The notes: a model not told the origin generated them from the sequence alone. DNA of 64,000 nt from UBA5859 sp041940025 (GCA_041940025.1 JBGTSY010000008.1:45933-109932), one strand, 5' to 3'; counted from the first letter of the stretch, positions 17,467 to 27,109 are shown. A program made the numbers and translations.

Positions 17467-17778
17467 ATGGGTAAGTTTGACGATATGTTTAAACATGTGC
17501 GAGACATGCAAGATAATTTGCAAGATGCACAAAAAAAACTACAGGACATAGAAGCCACAGGTATTGCTGGCGTAGATTTGGTTTTCGTGACAATGAATGC
17601 AAAGGGCGTGAAGAAAGTCGAGCTGGCAGATAGTCTTTTAAAAGAAGATAAAGTTGTCATTGAAGAATTGATTGCCGCAGCCATCAATGATGGCATGCAG
17701 AAGTTACAACGTGCGACTCAAGATAAATATACAAGCATCGCTTCAGATTTGGTTAAGAATCCGTTTAAGAGCACATGA
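17467..17778 (+). CDS. ybaB: YbaB/EbfC family nucleoid-associated protein
   Basis: A 103-residue DNA-binding protein with an N-terminal Gln/Lys-rich helix (MFKHVRDMQD onward) and the VDLVFVTMNAKG strand region typical of YbaB. It forms dimers that bind DNA and is almost always between dnaX and recR, as here, 15 bases after dnaX and overlapping recR by 4 bases. Confidence 0.94.
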   Translation: MGKFDDMFKHVRDMQDNLQDAQKKLQDIEATGIAGVDLVFVTMNAKGVKKVELADSLLKEDKVVIEELIAAAINDGMQKLQRATQDKYTSIASDLVKNPFKST

Positions 17779-18371
17779 GTTTTAGTCCACTGTTGCAGGA
17801 GTTGATGACTCAGTTGCGTTGCTTACCAGGTGTCGGTCCAAAAACCGCGCAACGCATGGCTTTTCATTTATTAGAACGAGATCGTCACGGCGCGATACAA
17901 TTAGCTGGGGCCTTAAAATTAGCTGCTGAGCAGATGACTTACTGTAAACGGTGCCGTATTTTATGTGAGCAAGAAATTTGCGGGATATGTGGTGACAGTA
18001 AACGGAATGCTGCTCTGCTGTGTGTGGTGGAGAGTCCGGCTGATGTCTATGCCCTCGATCAGGCAACCGGGTACGATGGATTGTATTTTGCCTTGAGAGG
18101 ACATCTCTCACCACTCGACGGGATCGGGCCGGATGAGATAGGAATTGATCTGTTAGCAAAGCGATTTGCAGACGACAACATCAAAGAGGTGATCCTGGCA
18201 ACTAATCCGACTGTGGAAGGTGATGCGACTGCCCACTACATCGCTGAAATGGCCAAGGACAAGGGAATACAGGTGTCACGAATCGCATTTGGTGTGCCGG
18301 TCGGGGGAGAGCTAGAATACGCCGATGGGGGCACTTTAGCCCACGCGTTTTTAGGTCGGCATACAGTCTAA
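17775..18371 (+). CDS. recR: Recombination mediator protein RecR
   Basis: 198 residues, full length. Order of features: an N-terminal helix-hairpin-helix (CLPGVGPKTAQRMAFHLL), a four-cysteine zinc finger (CKRC...CGIC, about residues 57-72) and a Toprim domain beginning LLCVVESPADV. Works with RecF and RecO to load RecA at gaps. The ATG overlaps the ybaB stop as ATGA, so the two are translationally coupled. Confidence 0.96.
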   Translation: MSFSPLLQELMTQLRCLPGVGPKTAQRMAFHLLERDRHGAIQLAGALKLAAEQMTYCKRCRILCEQEICGICGDSKRNAALLCVVESPADVYALDQATGYDGLYFALRGHLSPLDGIGPDEIGIDLLAKRFADDNIKEVILATNPTVEGDATAHYIAEMAKDKGIQVSRIAFGVPVGGELEYADGGTLAHAFLGRHTV

Positions 18372-18377
18372 AGTGTG

Positions 18378-18971
18378 CTAATTCTTCGCTAAGAAAAACT
18401 CTAATAAGGGTAAGTGATCCACTCCCCAAAACATTTTGTCCCCCAGGTAATAGGTTGGCGCTCCGAATGCGCCTTTGCTCACCGCTAAAGCGACATTTTC
18501 TCGTAGTTCATCTTTTACATTTTGATCCTGCGTGAGTTTGAGGATCTCATCTGGATTCAAGTCACATTCATCGGCAATCTGTTTGACTCGATCTGGTTGG
18601 GACACATCGATGCCTTGCACCCAATAAGCGTGATAGAGGGCCAGTGTAAATTGTTCGCCCTTTCCCAGTCGTTGAGCGGCGACGGCAGCACGCATGGGCA
18701 TCACACTATTAATCGGAAAATTCTTTGGAAAAGAGAATGGCACTTGAAAATATTCACACCAATTGTTTAAGTCCTGAGGCATGTACTGGCTTTTGGCAGG
18801 CAGAGTAATAGGGGGCGTGTTACCAGTTTCTTTAAAAACTGCACCCAATAGAAAAGGTCGTAAATCTAAATCCACCTGATATTTATCGACAATTTTTCTG
18901 ATCTGAGTGGTGGTTATATAGGAGTAGGGACTGCCTATGTCCCAGAAAAATTGCACGGATTGTGTGTTCAT
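18378..18971 (-). CDS. 2-hydroxychromene-2-carboxylate isomerase family (DsbA-like) protein
   Basis: This 197-residue thioredoxin-fold protein belongs to the kappa-class GST/HCCA isomerase family: N-terminal FFWDIGSPYSY with the glutathione-activating Ser14 and a late GAFGAPTYYLGDKMFWGVD motif. Known members isomerise hydroxychromene carboxylate in naphthalene breakdown using glutathione, but many homologues outside aromatic operons have unknown substrates. No ring-cleavage genes are nearby apart from the oxygenase-like genes 3-8 kb away. It ends 7 bases from recR, convergently. Confidence 0.85.
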   Translation of the reverse strand: MNTQSVQFFWDIGSPYSYITTTQIRKIVDKYQVDLDLRPFLLGAVFKETGNTPPITLPAKSQYMPQDLNNWCEYFQVPFSFPKNFPINSVMPMRAAVAAQRLGKGEQFTLALYHAYWVQGIDVSQPDRVKQIADECDLNPDEILKLTQDQNVKDELRENVALAVSKGAFGAPTYYLGDKMFWGVDHLPLLEFFLAKN

Positions 18972-19187
18972 GTCGTTGGGCCTTGATCGTTGTCCGTAAA
19001 TAACTCACCGTTCCCATCCTGGTGACTGAGACTGAACTCTTCTGCGACGCATTTAGCCATGGGAACAGCGGGCCTATGCCTATCTATCGCCGACTTTAGA
19101 TAAGTGAATGATCAATATTCCATAGAATATCATCCTAGATGAAAGATGATATAGACGATCACGACACAACAAGATATCGGCGTTGAA

Positions 19188-20735
19188 TTACCAAAAATAC
19201 TCTAACTGCACTTGAATGAAGTCTTCATCTTTAAAATCACCGAGAAGGATATCGTTGTCAAGATTTTCTCGCACTTCATCCGTACTCAGTCCATCGGCAA
19301 AAAAGTCTTGGCCAGCGAATTCTTCTAGTACGGTCTCTAAAAGAGGTGATTCCTCATCACTAAAAAACATAGTGGCGGTGAAACTGAGCTTCCAGAAGCT
19401 ATTTAAATTATAGCTAGTCAGAAAATTCATAATGGTGCCACCACCGGTGAGGTCTTGAAACAACGCCAACACAATCGCGGTATTACTAATATTGTTCAGA
19501 TTTAAAAAATAGATTAATGCCAGATCGTCCTCAAATAAGCTGGTGGCAATATCACCCCGTTCGTCCCAGTGGTATTCCATTATTAAGCGAAGATCCCACA
19601 CAGAGTCAAAGAGGTTGCTCCAGCCGTATTCCCAACCGGTCACTGCGGCTGCGTAAGGACCTTCATTCCCTCTTAAATCCGTACCTTTCTCACGGTAAAT
19701 TGCTTCTAGGGTAAATGTTGAGCCACCTGCCAACCATGCGACTTCTATTCCTGCTTGACCAAAAGATTCATATAAGGGTGCCAAAGCAATGAGTGCATCC
19801 AGGGCCAAATTAGATAGATCTCTAACCGCGATGCCGCCTTCTATTGCCTGACGATCTGCAGGATTGGCATCAAAGTAGGCTTCCAGGATGGGTACAAATG
19901 AATCTGTACATTCAGGATCAGCGGAACACTGATCTTCTATTTGAGCAAACGCAACTTGCTGCTCCAAGGTGAGATTTTCTTGAGTGAATACGGGGACGAA
20001 TGTAGGTTGTCGGTTCGTACCCTTGAAGTAGGAAATGCCCAAAGTGAAATCACCTATATCGTGAGTCCAACGAATGCCGATATCTAGGTTCCTGTCTTCA
20101 TCACCATCTTCATAACGGGCATCATCTTCTTCGAAGCGAAATCCTAAACGTAGGCGGCTTTCCTCTCCGGCGAAGCTTTGTTCACGGAAAACGGGCATTA
20201 AATAGAGCCCTACTTGCCCGAAGTCGGTAAAGAATAGAGCATTGGCCATAAACAGGCCAAGTTTGCTTCCGCCTAATCCAGCCCCACCTTCTAACCCGTC
20301 TGATGGGTTGATGACATTGACTAGATTTTGCGTATTTGTGGTCCCCCAAAAAACCTGTTTCCAGCCAAATCCTAATTCCACATTATCGCCATACCAATCT
20401 ATTGAAGCCTTTCTGACATCGCCATGTGTACGAGAAGAATCAATGACGTCATGACGATAAAAGGGGGCGAAGGTCACTCCCCAGTTATAGGAGCCTTCAA
20501 TTTCCGGTTCGGCATATAACTCTGTTTCAAATACAGCTCCCAGGGAATACTCCGTTTGTTGTCGATATAGGCCGGTGTCTAGAAAACGTTGAGTTTCAAA
20601 ACCGAGCCGTCCCTGAACATCGAAAGAGAGATCAAAAGCCAATACGGTTTGAGATGGTAATGTGATCGCTAACGATAAGAGCAGCGACCCTAAAAAGGGC
20701 CGCTGCAATTTTGTTTTCAAATGTGATTTACTCAT
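19188..20735 (-). CDS. Putative outer-membrane beta-barrel protein (DUF1302-like)
   Basis: A 515-residue exported protein: signal peptide to about residue 33 (ending VLAFD), then alternating amphipathic strands with aromatic girdles and a terminal YFW, the usual C-terminal aromatic signal for BAM insertion. The early FYRHDVIDSSRTHGDVRKAS and KQVFWGTTNTQNLVNVINPSD segments resemble DUF1302-type porins. A Gln/Asp/Cys-containing insertion near residues 250-300 may be an extracellular loop. It lies 89 bases downstream of the LolA-like gene on the same strand, a pairing commonly associated with RND lipid exporters, although no RND gene is present here. Confidence 0.7.
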   Translation of the reverse strand: MSKSHLKTKLQRPFLGSLLLSLAITLPSQTVLAFDLSFDVQGRLGFETQRFLDTGLYRQQTEYSLGAVFETELYAEPEIEGSYNWGVTFAPFYRHDVIDSSRTHGDVRKASIDWYGDNVELGFGWKQVFWGTTNTQNLVNVINPSDGLEGGAGLGGSKLGLFMANALFFTDFGQVGLYLMPVFREQSFAGEESRLRLGFRFEEDDARYEDGDEDRNLDIGIRWTHDIGDFTLGISYFKGTNRQPTFVPVFTQENLTLEQQVAFAQIEDQCSADPECTDSFVPILEAYFDANPADRQAIEGGIAVRDLSNLALDALIALAPLYESFGQAGIEVAWLAGGSTFTLEAIYREKGTDLRGNEGPYAAAVTGWEYGWSNLFDSVWDLRLIMEYHWDERGDIATSLFEDDLALIYFLNLNNISNTAIVLALFQDLTGGGTIMNFLTSYNLNSFWKLSFTATMFFSDEESPLLETVLEEFAGQDFFADGLSTDEVRENLDNDILLGDFKDEDFIQVQLEYFW

Positions 20736-20824
20736 GCGTTCTCGTTTTTTATGCTTGTATCTGGATGGTGTCCAGAATATGAACGCTCTTTCTATTACAG
20801 ATCAGAGTCTAATTGCAAACTTGA

Positions 20825-21631
20825 TTAGCGCGCCAAACGTTTTAGTTGGTTTTTTCTGAAAATTTTGTCATCAATACCTTCGTCAAATTTCCAATATTCA
20901 TTCAACATTTCTGTTTCTTTGCCAGTTTGAGCGTTGACCATTAGAATTTTCATTGGCCGCACATTGCCATCACCAAAATCTTGATAATCGTCCAGGTACA
21001 TAGTCTTCAGTAGGGACTTTTTGCGATCATAAAACTCCATCTTTTTCATTCGTTCCAGTTCATCGTTGATCCAGAGTTTGCGCTTGGAGTAGCCGGTTGA
21101 GGTATCGTGGGGATAGGCTTCCACAATGTCGTAGGTCACACCGTCAATTTCTTCAACACCAAGCCATTTATAATCTGCTTCGTCGATGTTGCCTTGCATA
21201 TTCAGATCTTCGTAGGAAAATTCACTGCCCATAAATGAACCCGATTGCGCAGAACCACTGATGCGTTTGGTTTTTCCCAGTGCGGGAAGATAGAGCCACA
21301 TGTCGTCGTCTTTATTGACGTCATCATATCCATGTTGCAGCAAGGCCGTCCCTTTGGTATCTGCCGGTTCTTGGAAGATGATCAGACTTTTCACATCTCC
21401 GTTTTCTTCCATTTTCGAGTAGGTTTTCATTTTTTTTGTACTTTCAGCACCTTGTCGATTACGCAGGATCATGACCTGTATGGTTTCTGCATCGTCAAAA
21501 TCTGTGTCACGGGCATCTAGACGCTCCATCAATGCGCGGCCTCTCGCTTCTGGGGACTCTTCTACGTTTGCATAAGGTGCGGTGCTTATCATTAATGCAC
21601 CCGCGGCAACGATACTGATTAATTTTTTCAT
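20825..21631 (-). CDS. Outer membrane lipoprotein-sorting (LolA-like) protein
   Basis: A 268-residue periplasmic protein with a signal peptide (residues 1-21, cleavage near APYAN) and the LolA-like half-barrel seen in the outer membrane lipoprotein-sorting family: FQEPADTKGTALL, DMWLYLPALGKTKRISG and the late RPMKILMVN region. Homologues are thought to shuttle lipids or lipoproteins for MMPL/RND transporters. The start has GGAG upstream. Probably cotranscribed with the barrel gene downstream. Confidence 0.85.
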   Translation of the reverse strand: MKKLISIVAAGALMISTAPYANVEESPEARGRALMERLDARDTDFDDAETIQVMILRNRQGAESTKKMKTYSKMEENGDVKSLIIFQEPADTKGTALLQHGYDDVNKDDDMWLYLPALGKTKRISGSAQSGSFMGSEFSYEDLNMQGNIDEADYKWLGVEEIDGVTYDIVEAYPHDTSTGYSKRKLWINDELERMKKMEFYDRKKSLLKTMYLDDYQDFGDGNVRPMKILMVNAQTGKETEMLNEYWKFDEGIDDKIFRKNQLKRLAR

Positions 21632-22222
21632 AGGTTTTCTCCGGTTTAAATCCTTTTTAGTTCATATTTTAAGCGTGTCACTCTCAATCGCTAGCAGAAT
21701 GAGGACAACAAAGCTACATACTGACATTGTGAGCGTAGCCAATATCACTGGTTTGTTTGCAGAATTTGAATTTTTAATTGATGTTTTTGTTTCACGTTAA
21801 TTTTGTCAGTTCGGTTGCAGATTTTACAGTAAGGAGCACATCAAGTTCCAGCGTGCTGCTTAACTATAGTTCAACTAGTCGGTATCGAGCAGACAGCTGT
21901 CAGTTGAATACACAATTTGCTTCCTGTTGTGTAGGCGCTTCACTACCCATTCCTTTTATTTTCGTGACCTCAGTATTCTATTTTGAAACGACTCTCCAGT
22001 GCAGCAACCCATCTATTACATGTGATATGTGAACGCCCTAAGGACGGGTGCCTAACGGCTTTGCAATCTTACCGATTATTTATTATCAATGGCTGAAAAA
22101 CATAAATTAGACTGAATGGCTTGGATTAATAGTGATGGACGAAAAGGATGGGCGATAAAAGCTTTCGTACGAAGGGCTTCTATCGCCAATTTTCTGGATC
22201 GGTTGCTGTATTCTTTATGGAA
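21632..22222. other. Intergenic region, no gene seen
   Basis: About 590 bases between the LolA-like gene and the TetR gene. Open frames on the plus strand (for example 21778-22032) have no recognisable domain, lack ribosome binding sites and have cysteine-rich, low-quality translations. Promoter elements for the LolA-like gene are expected close to 21650-21750 but were not assigned. Confidence 0.5.
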
Positions 22223-22747
22223 CTAAGCTGCACCCATGGAAGGCTCTATGTTATTAATATCCGCCGATTCCAAAATCGAATCCACAACATCGTCCACCGG
22301 AATGCTTGGATCGATGCTCGCCTGCAATGCTAATCCCAATAGCGAGCTAGTAATCATTAACTGTTTGGTATAGTTGGTAATATTCAGCAACTCACCCACA
22401 TCACGGCAACGCTCAATTAGAAAGCTTTTGATTTCTTCTTCTAGTTTAGGAGATTCTTTAGATAACGCAGATAATTCTCTAATTAACTTAGACTTAATAA
22501 ATATCAGATCGGTTAAAAAGCTTCTAATATTGCCTGACTCTTTCACCGCATTGACCAATTCTCGGGTTCGTTTAGCCTCTTGCATGATTAGCTCAACGTA
22601 GAGCTGTTCTTTAGAACCAAAATAATGATGAATCAATCCGTGGTTGACTCCAGCCACTTTAGCAATAGATTTTACAGAGGCACCCAAGGAGCCATTTTGT
22701 AGCACACATTCACGTGCACCATAAATTAGTTTTTCTCTTGTTTTCAT
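22223..22747 (-). CDS. TetR family transcriptional regulator
   Basis: A 174-residue regulator, slightly short for the family. The N-terminal helix-turn-helix is clear: VKSIAKVAGVNHGLIHHYFGSKEQLYV matches the TetR core pattern at residues 23-50. The C-terminal ligand domain is all helical and shows no recognisable ligand class. Two palindromic elements occupy the 400 bases upstream of it, which it shares with the divergent P-type-ATPase-like gene. It could also control the LolA-like/barrel pair on its other side. Confidence 0.88.
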   Translation of the reverse strand: MKTREKLIYGARECVLQNGSLGASVKSIAKVAGVNHGLIHHYFGSKEQLYVELIMQEAKRTRELVNAVKESGNIRSFLTDLIFIKSKLIRELSALSKESPKLEEEIKSFLIERCRDVGELLNITNYTKQLMITSSLLGLALQASIDPSIPVDDVVDSILESADINNIEPSMGAA

Positions 22748-23151
22748 GATCTTGTAGCTAACCTTTCAGGCTATTTGCCATTTTTAGAATGGAAATTATA
22801 AGCAACCATTTATAAAATTATTGTCTTTTCTCCAGCTAAAAATTATTTTTTTCTAGCTATGTTGATTCAAATTTGGGGAACCTCTCCAAATCTGAACTAC
22901 TATAGCTCATCATAATTTATTTAATATGTCACTAAAAATATATTAATGATTGTTTTTGGCATACAAATTAAAACTTCACAAGATTCAATAACATAAAAAT
23001 TTATTATTATAAAATAATTTAAATTTATTGTTTTCTGGATCTAGATCCAGATTTTGCCAAGTCTAAATTTTCTCCGTTTACAGATCCTGGTTAAACTAGG
23101 TGTTTAGTTAATCCTGTAAGATTCCGACAAACTACAATAAGCACTTGATTT
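22748..23151. promoter_or_regulatory. A/T-rich divergent promoter region with two palindromes
   Basis: No gene is visible. At 22866-22896 two 14-base arms match at 12 of 14 positions around ACC (core ATTTGGGGA and TCTCCAAAT). At 23035-23050 CTGGATCTAGATCCAG is a perfect 16-base palindrome. Both are sized like TetR operators. They lie between the TetR gene and the divergent P-type-ATPase-like gene. Confidence 0.6.
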
Positions 23152-25080
23152 TTGGATTCTCTTCCAGTGAGCGTAGCAGTACCAAAACCTAATAATAGGC
23201 TGTCCGGAATTCTCCACGCCAATGATTCATTGTGGGAGTCGCTAGCAGCGGCGATTTTTCTGATTATCGGGATCATACTGAGTCAATTTGAGGGCTCTGT
23301 AGCATTTGCCAATCTGATGTATTTCGGTGCGGTGATTGCTGGCTCCCATCGGCACGTGTGTCTCGCGCGCAAACAATTTCGCCAGACAAAACGTATTAAC
23401 CTAAATATTTTGATGCTTTTCGCTCTTGTTTTAACTTGCATGCTGCAACTGTGGCAACAGGCAGCTTGGTTAGTGGTGATTTATGGTGCGGTGCTTCGGC
23501 TGGATAAATGGCCAAGCGATATGGTGGAGCGTCAAATTGTCGCATTACGGAAAAAAGTGCCAGATAAGGCATGGATAGTTGAACAGGATAATCTTCGTAC
23601 CGTACCAACTGTGGCGCTGGAAACGGGAGACCATATTTTAGTCGTGCCTGGCCAGCGTTTGGCAACTGACGGCGTGATTATCCATGGGGATTCCTTAATT
23701 GATGAGTCTCTGCTGAGCGGGGAGCGAATCGCGACCAGAAAACAACCCGGTGAGGTAGTTTACGCGGGAACACTCAATAAAGAAGCCACACTAACTGTGC
23801 GGGTGATACGGCCCTCACAACAGAGTGTTCTATTCCAAAGTATGAACGCCCTTAAAGATGCTCAGCTCTTTCCTGGGCAGTTAGAAAAAACTTTAGATCG
23901 GTTGAGCAAAACGTATTTACCCGCTTTGTGGATGACCACATTGATTCTCATCGCGATGGTATTTTATTGGTCTAATCATGCGTTGATTTGGTCTGAACGG
24001 TTGTTGGTTCTAATGGTTGCCTTGATGCCTATTTGTCTGCGAGTGGCTTCTTCAGCTGCCTATCGCATGGCGTTAACCGGTGCCGCCAAGCGCGGTGTGC
24101 TGTTAAAAGGCACGCGGCAGCTGGAAAAATTGGGGCAGCTTGATTTATTGGCATTTGATCTGGTGGGCACCCTTACTTCAGCCAAACTCAATTTAGTCGC
24201 GGTGGCGCGCTTTTCTCAACATTCAGAATCAGAGCTGACCGCAATGGCGGCGGCATTAGTGGCGGATGACGGCAGTCAAATAGATCGATTTTTTCGGCAA
24301 CTCGCTAACGCGTCAAAGGACTTGCCGCAAGTCGAGATCAATAACTGCCACGCTATCGCAGGCGTGGGGCGAAGGGGGCTCTATGAGGGAGAAGAATTGC
24401 TTTTCGGCCCTCCAGAACTATTTGAACAACTGGGGGTTGGGTTGGAATCGGCTAATCATCGGTTACAAGAGTGGGTTCAACAAGGTTATATTTACCTCAT
24501 GCTTGGAACCCTCGAGCAACTCTACGCGGTGTTTATTCTGGATGCCCCTGCAAAGCCAAACATGCATCACACTATCGACGATCTGAAAGGGTTAGGCATC
24601 AAACGCCTAGCCGTATTGTCAGAAGTGAATGAAGGCATTGCGGGTAAAATGACTGAATCAGTGGCATTTGATGATCAGTACTTGAACCTAACTGTTGCGG
24701 ATAAAGCACGTTTACTGATGGAAATGCGATCCGTGCAGGGAAATGTTGGATTGGTGACTGGGATTGACAATGCTGAGATGACCAGAGAGCTGGCAGATAT
24801 TACCATTGTAATGGGTGGGGTAAATAAAATGGTGGCGCCTGGTTCCGCAGATGTGTTGCTACTATCGGACAATCTAAAACAGTTGAATTATCTTATCCGA
24901 CTCAGCCATCTCTGTAGACAGTTGGTGACTAAGAATTTAGTGTTTGCTATCAGTTTGAACATTATTTTAGCGCTCAGTGCCTTAGCGGGACTTGTGAGTT
25001 TGCCTTTTGTTATGGGCTGCCACTTGGTGTCGCAACTGACGTTAATGACACATAACTATCGAGCTGTGAGAGAGTTATAA
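23152..25080 (+). CDS. P-type ATPase-like protein lacking catalytic motifs (probable pseudoenzyme)
   Basis: The 642-residue protein follows the layout of a P1B heavy-metal ATPase: paired helices at 30-110, an actuator domain at 125-225, two helices near 255-305, a P/N domain at 330-560 and two last helices at 590-630. The signatures are altered. TGES is SGER (189-192); the CPC metal site is MPIC (292-295); DKTGT is DLVGT (336-340, Asp kept, Lys lost); TGDN is SEVN near 490; GDGxNDAP is TGIDNAEM (536-543); the N-domain HP motif is missing. There is no N-terminal metal-binding domain. The frame is intact throughout. Transport is therefore unlikely and a sensing or regulatory role is inferred. 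Start is TTG 23152 or GTG 23167, neither with a good ribosome binding site. Confidence 0.85.
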   Translation: MDSLPVSVAVPKPNNRLSGILHANDSLWESLAAAIFLIIGIILSQFEGSVAFANLMYFGAVIAGSHRHVCLARKQFRQTKRINLNILMLFALVLTCMLQLWQQAAWLVVIYGAVLRLDKWPSDMVERQIVALRKKVPDKAWIVEQDNLRTVPTVALETGDHILVVPGQRLATDGVIIHGDSLIDESLLSGERIATRKQPGEVVYAGTLNKEATLTVRVIRPSQQSVLFQSMNALKDAQLFPGQLEKTLDRLSKTYLPALWMTTLILIAMVFYWSNHALIWSERLLVLMVALMPICLRVASSAAYRMALTGAAKRGVLLKGTRQLEKLGQLDLLAFDLVGTLTSAKLNLVAVARFSQHSESELTAMAAALVADDGSQIDRFFRQLANASKDLPQVEINNCHAIAGVGRRGLYEGEELLFGPPELFEQLGVGLESANHRLQEWVQQGYIYLMLGTLEQLYAVFILDAPAKPNMHHTIDDLKGLGIKRLAVLSEVNEGIAGKMTESVAFDDQYLNLTVADKARLLMEMRSVQGNVGLVTGIDNAEMTRELADITIVMGGVNKMVAPGSADVLLLSDNLKQLNYLIRLSHLCRQLVTKNLVFAISLNIILALSALAGLVSLPFVMGCHLVSQLTLMTHNYRAVREL

Positions 25081-25314
25081 ATCGTTTCATTTGCATATCA
25101 GTGTCAACACTAGGCAATTCACTGTTGCTATCTGTATGGGGTTTTATTAAAACTAATGTAATCGTGGTGCCGCGAGTGCTTTTTAAGTAACTGGATTAAG
25201 CCAAGCACTACATTGAATTGAGCCACGCGGCGCATAGCGAAAATTCAATAACAGGGTCGTTTTATTTGTGCTGATTATGTTGACAACATGTTAAGACGCG
25301 CTAGCAAGATAGTT

Positions 25315-26256
25315 TTAAGGCGTGTAGCGTATCCCTAAAAATAGGCTGGTAGAGTCGAGTACGGCTTCATTTAGTTGAGTTTCGCCTTCAGTCCCATCGG
25401 AGAAGAAAACGTAATCAATCCCTTCATCTACTCGCCATTTCAAACTTTCTGCCCGTAGAATCAGCCTATATCTCGTGGAGACTTGCCAGCCCAGCTGAAA
25501 GTTAGTGTTCAATCCATACCCTTCACCTTCGTGGCTAAAACTCACTGGATGTGCAAAGTCTGTTCGCAGGTTCCAATTGGCGTCGGCATTGTAATCAAAG
25601 TAATGGCTTGTTATTTTGAATTTCATATACCACTTTGATTGCCACTGATGCTCAAGCATGACCCCCACACCGGCACCTATCCAATTGACATCATAACTGG
25701 AATTGAGACCGTCAAAGGGACCGAGATCAGTTGGAACCAGAGTATTCACTGCGGTTACGCCATCAAAGGAATTGTATTTTTGATCGGCATAGGTGATTGC
25801 CAACAGTGGAATAAGATTTATACCGACAATCTGATGAATCCATCCAAGTTGATAGGATGCATTCAGAGTTTCGCCGTCGGTAGAAGAATAGCTTCGTAGA
25901 AACTCATTGGTTCTCCCGTCATCGAAGTAATCAGAATCCTGATTGTCCCCCGAATCTATTTCTGCGTAGAACAGGTCGAGAATCCCGATCAGTGATTTTT
26001 CAGTGACCGAGGTGATGCTGATGCCTACACCATTGCTTCTCACGTCACGCCAAGTGAGCTCTGAGAGAATATTGGGATTTTCCCCATTGGCATCGCCGGC
26101 GATGCTCCAGTGAAACTCCGACTCGCTGGCACCTAAATAGAGTTCAACGTCTGTATAGGCGAGATTGGGACCGTCTAGATCCAGTTCGGCGGCGGCTTTC
26201 TGCGTCAGCGTCAGTGTCAGCAGCGCGACGACACACTTTAGTAGAGGGTTATTCAC
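25315..26256 (-). CDS. Putative outer-membrane barrel protein, omptin-like
   Basis: About 313 residues. The GTG at 26256 gives a clean signal peptide (NNPLLKCVVALLTLTLTQKAAA) and overlaps the serB stop by 8 bases; the open frame extends to 26304 inside serB but that N-terminus is polar and unlikely. Amphipathic strands recur and the C-terminus ends IRYTP. The segment ELYLGASESEFHWSIAG followed by SELTWRDV resembles omptin-like or related 10-strand barrels. Omptin catalytic residues were not confidently located, so protease activity should not be assumed. Confidence 0.6.
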   Translation of the reverse strand: MNNPLLKCVVALLTLTLTQKAAAELDLDGPNLAYTDVELYLGASESEFHWSIAGDANGENPNILSELTWRDVRSNGVGISITSVTEKSLIGILDLFYAEIDSGDNQDSDYFDDGRTNEFLRSYSSTDGETLNASYQLGWIHQIVGINLIPLLAITYADQKYNSFDGVTAVNTLVPTDLGPFDGLNSSYDVNWIGAGVGVMLEHQWQSKWYMKFKITSHYFDYNADANWNLRTDFAHPVSFSHEGEGYGLNTNFQLGWQVSTRYRLILRAESLKWRVDEGIDYVFFSDGTEGETQLNEAVLDSTSLFLGIRYTP

Positions 26257-27109
26257 ATTGTTTTGCTGAGTGTTGATTGTGGTTGAGCAATCGAATAATT
26301 GCATCTAGTCCGCCTTGATTGATGTTGATACGTGCCAGCTCCCTCAGCACAGGTTTGCCAAAATAAGCGACGCTTAATCCCGCAGTGTTGAGCATCTTGG
26401 CGTCATTGGCACCGTCACCGATAGCAATTGTGTTCACCAACTCAATCTGCTGTGCGGCTGCCACTTCTTTTAGCGTCTGCGCTTTTCCTTCTGCATCAAT
26501 AATCGGCCCGATTACCTGACCCGTTAGTTTTCCTTGTTTAATTTCCAGTTGGTTGGCGAAAGCGTGATCTAAATTGAGCCTCGATTTTAGCCGCTCGGTA
26601 AAATAGGTAAAGCCACCGGATACCAGTAGGGTTTGCATACCACTGAGTTGGATCTGCTTGAGCAGGTTTTCCGCGCCTGGGTTTAATTGCAAACGTTGTT
26701 GGTAGACTTCATCTAAAACGGATGCATCTAAGCCTTTCAACAGTGCGACACGGCGAGTCAAACTTTGGCAAAAGTCGATTTCTCCGCGCATGGCGGCTTC
26801 AGTGATTGTTTGCACCTCTTTCTTTAAATTTAGGTAATCAGCAATCTCATCGATGCACTCGATATTGACCAGAGTGGAGTCCATATCCATGGCCACCAGT
26901 TGATAATTTCTGCTGGATTCATTTGGCTGGAGTTGTGCGAAATTGATACTTTGCTCCGCGCAGTACTGCTTTAATCGATTTTCATTTAAATTTCCGTTGA
27001 GCATTAAAATGTGATCGTTTAAAAGCGTGGAGCGGGCAGGTGCACACAAATTGGTGATAGCAACTTGATGGGCGGCGATCTCTGCTGACGATTCAATAAG
27101 ATAATTCAT
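26249..27109 (-). CDS. serB: Phosphoserine phosphatase
   Basis: A 286-residue protein with the HAD catalytic motif DMDSTLVNIECIDE (nucleophile Asp at about residue 75), the later STLLVSGGFTYF motif and GDGANDAKML near the end. It hydrolyses phosphoserine to serine. The N-terminal 70 residues form the ACT-like extension seen in gammaproteobacterial SerB. It supplies serine to the transsulfuration pair at 33.4-35.9 kb, though that link is only metabolic. Confidence 0.94.
   Translation of the reverse strand: MNYLIESSAEIAAHQVAITNLCAPARSTLLNDHILMLNGNLNENRLKQYCAEQSINFAQLQPNESSRNYQLVAMDMDSTLVNIECIDEIADYLNLKKEVQTITEAAMRGEIDFCQSLTRRVALLKGLDASVLDEVYQQRLQLNPGAENLLKQIQLSGMQTLLVSGGFTYFTERLKSRLNLDHAFANQLEIKQGKLTGQVIGPIIDAEGKAQTLKEVAAAQQIELVNTIAIGDGANDAKMLNTAGLSVAYFGKPVLRELARININQGGLDAIIRLLNHNQHSAKQCE

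Noticed and set aside
21778..22032. 84-residue plus-strand open frame between the LolA-like and TetR genes
   Set aside because: No start signal, and a Ser/Cys-rich translation without any recognisable domain.
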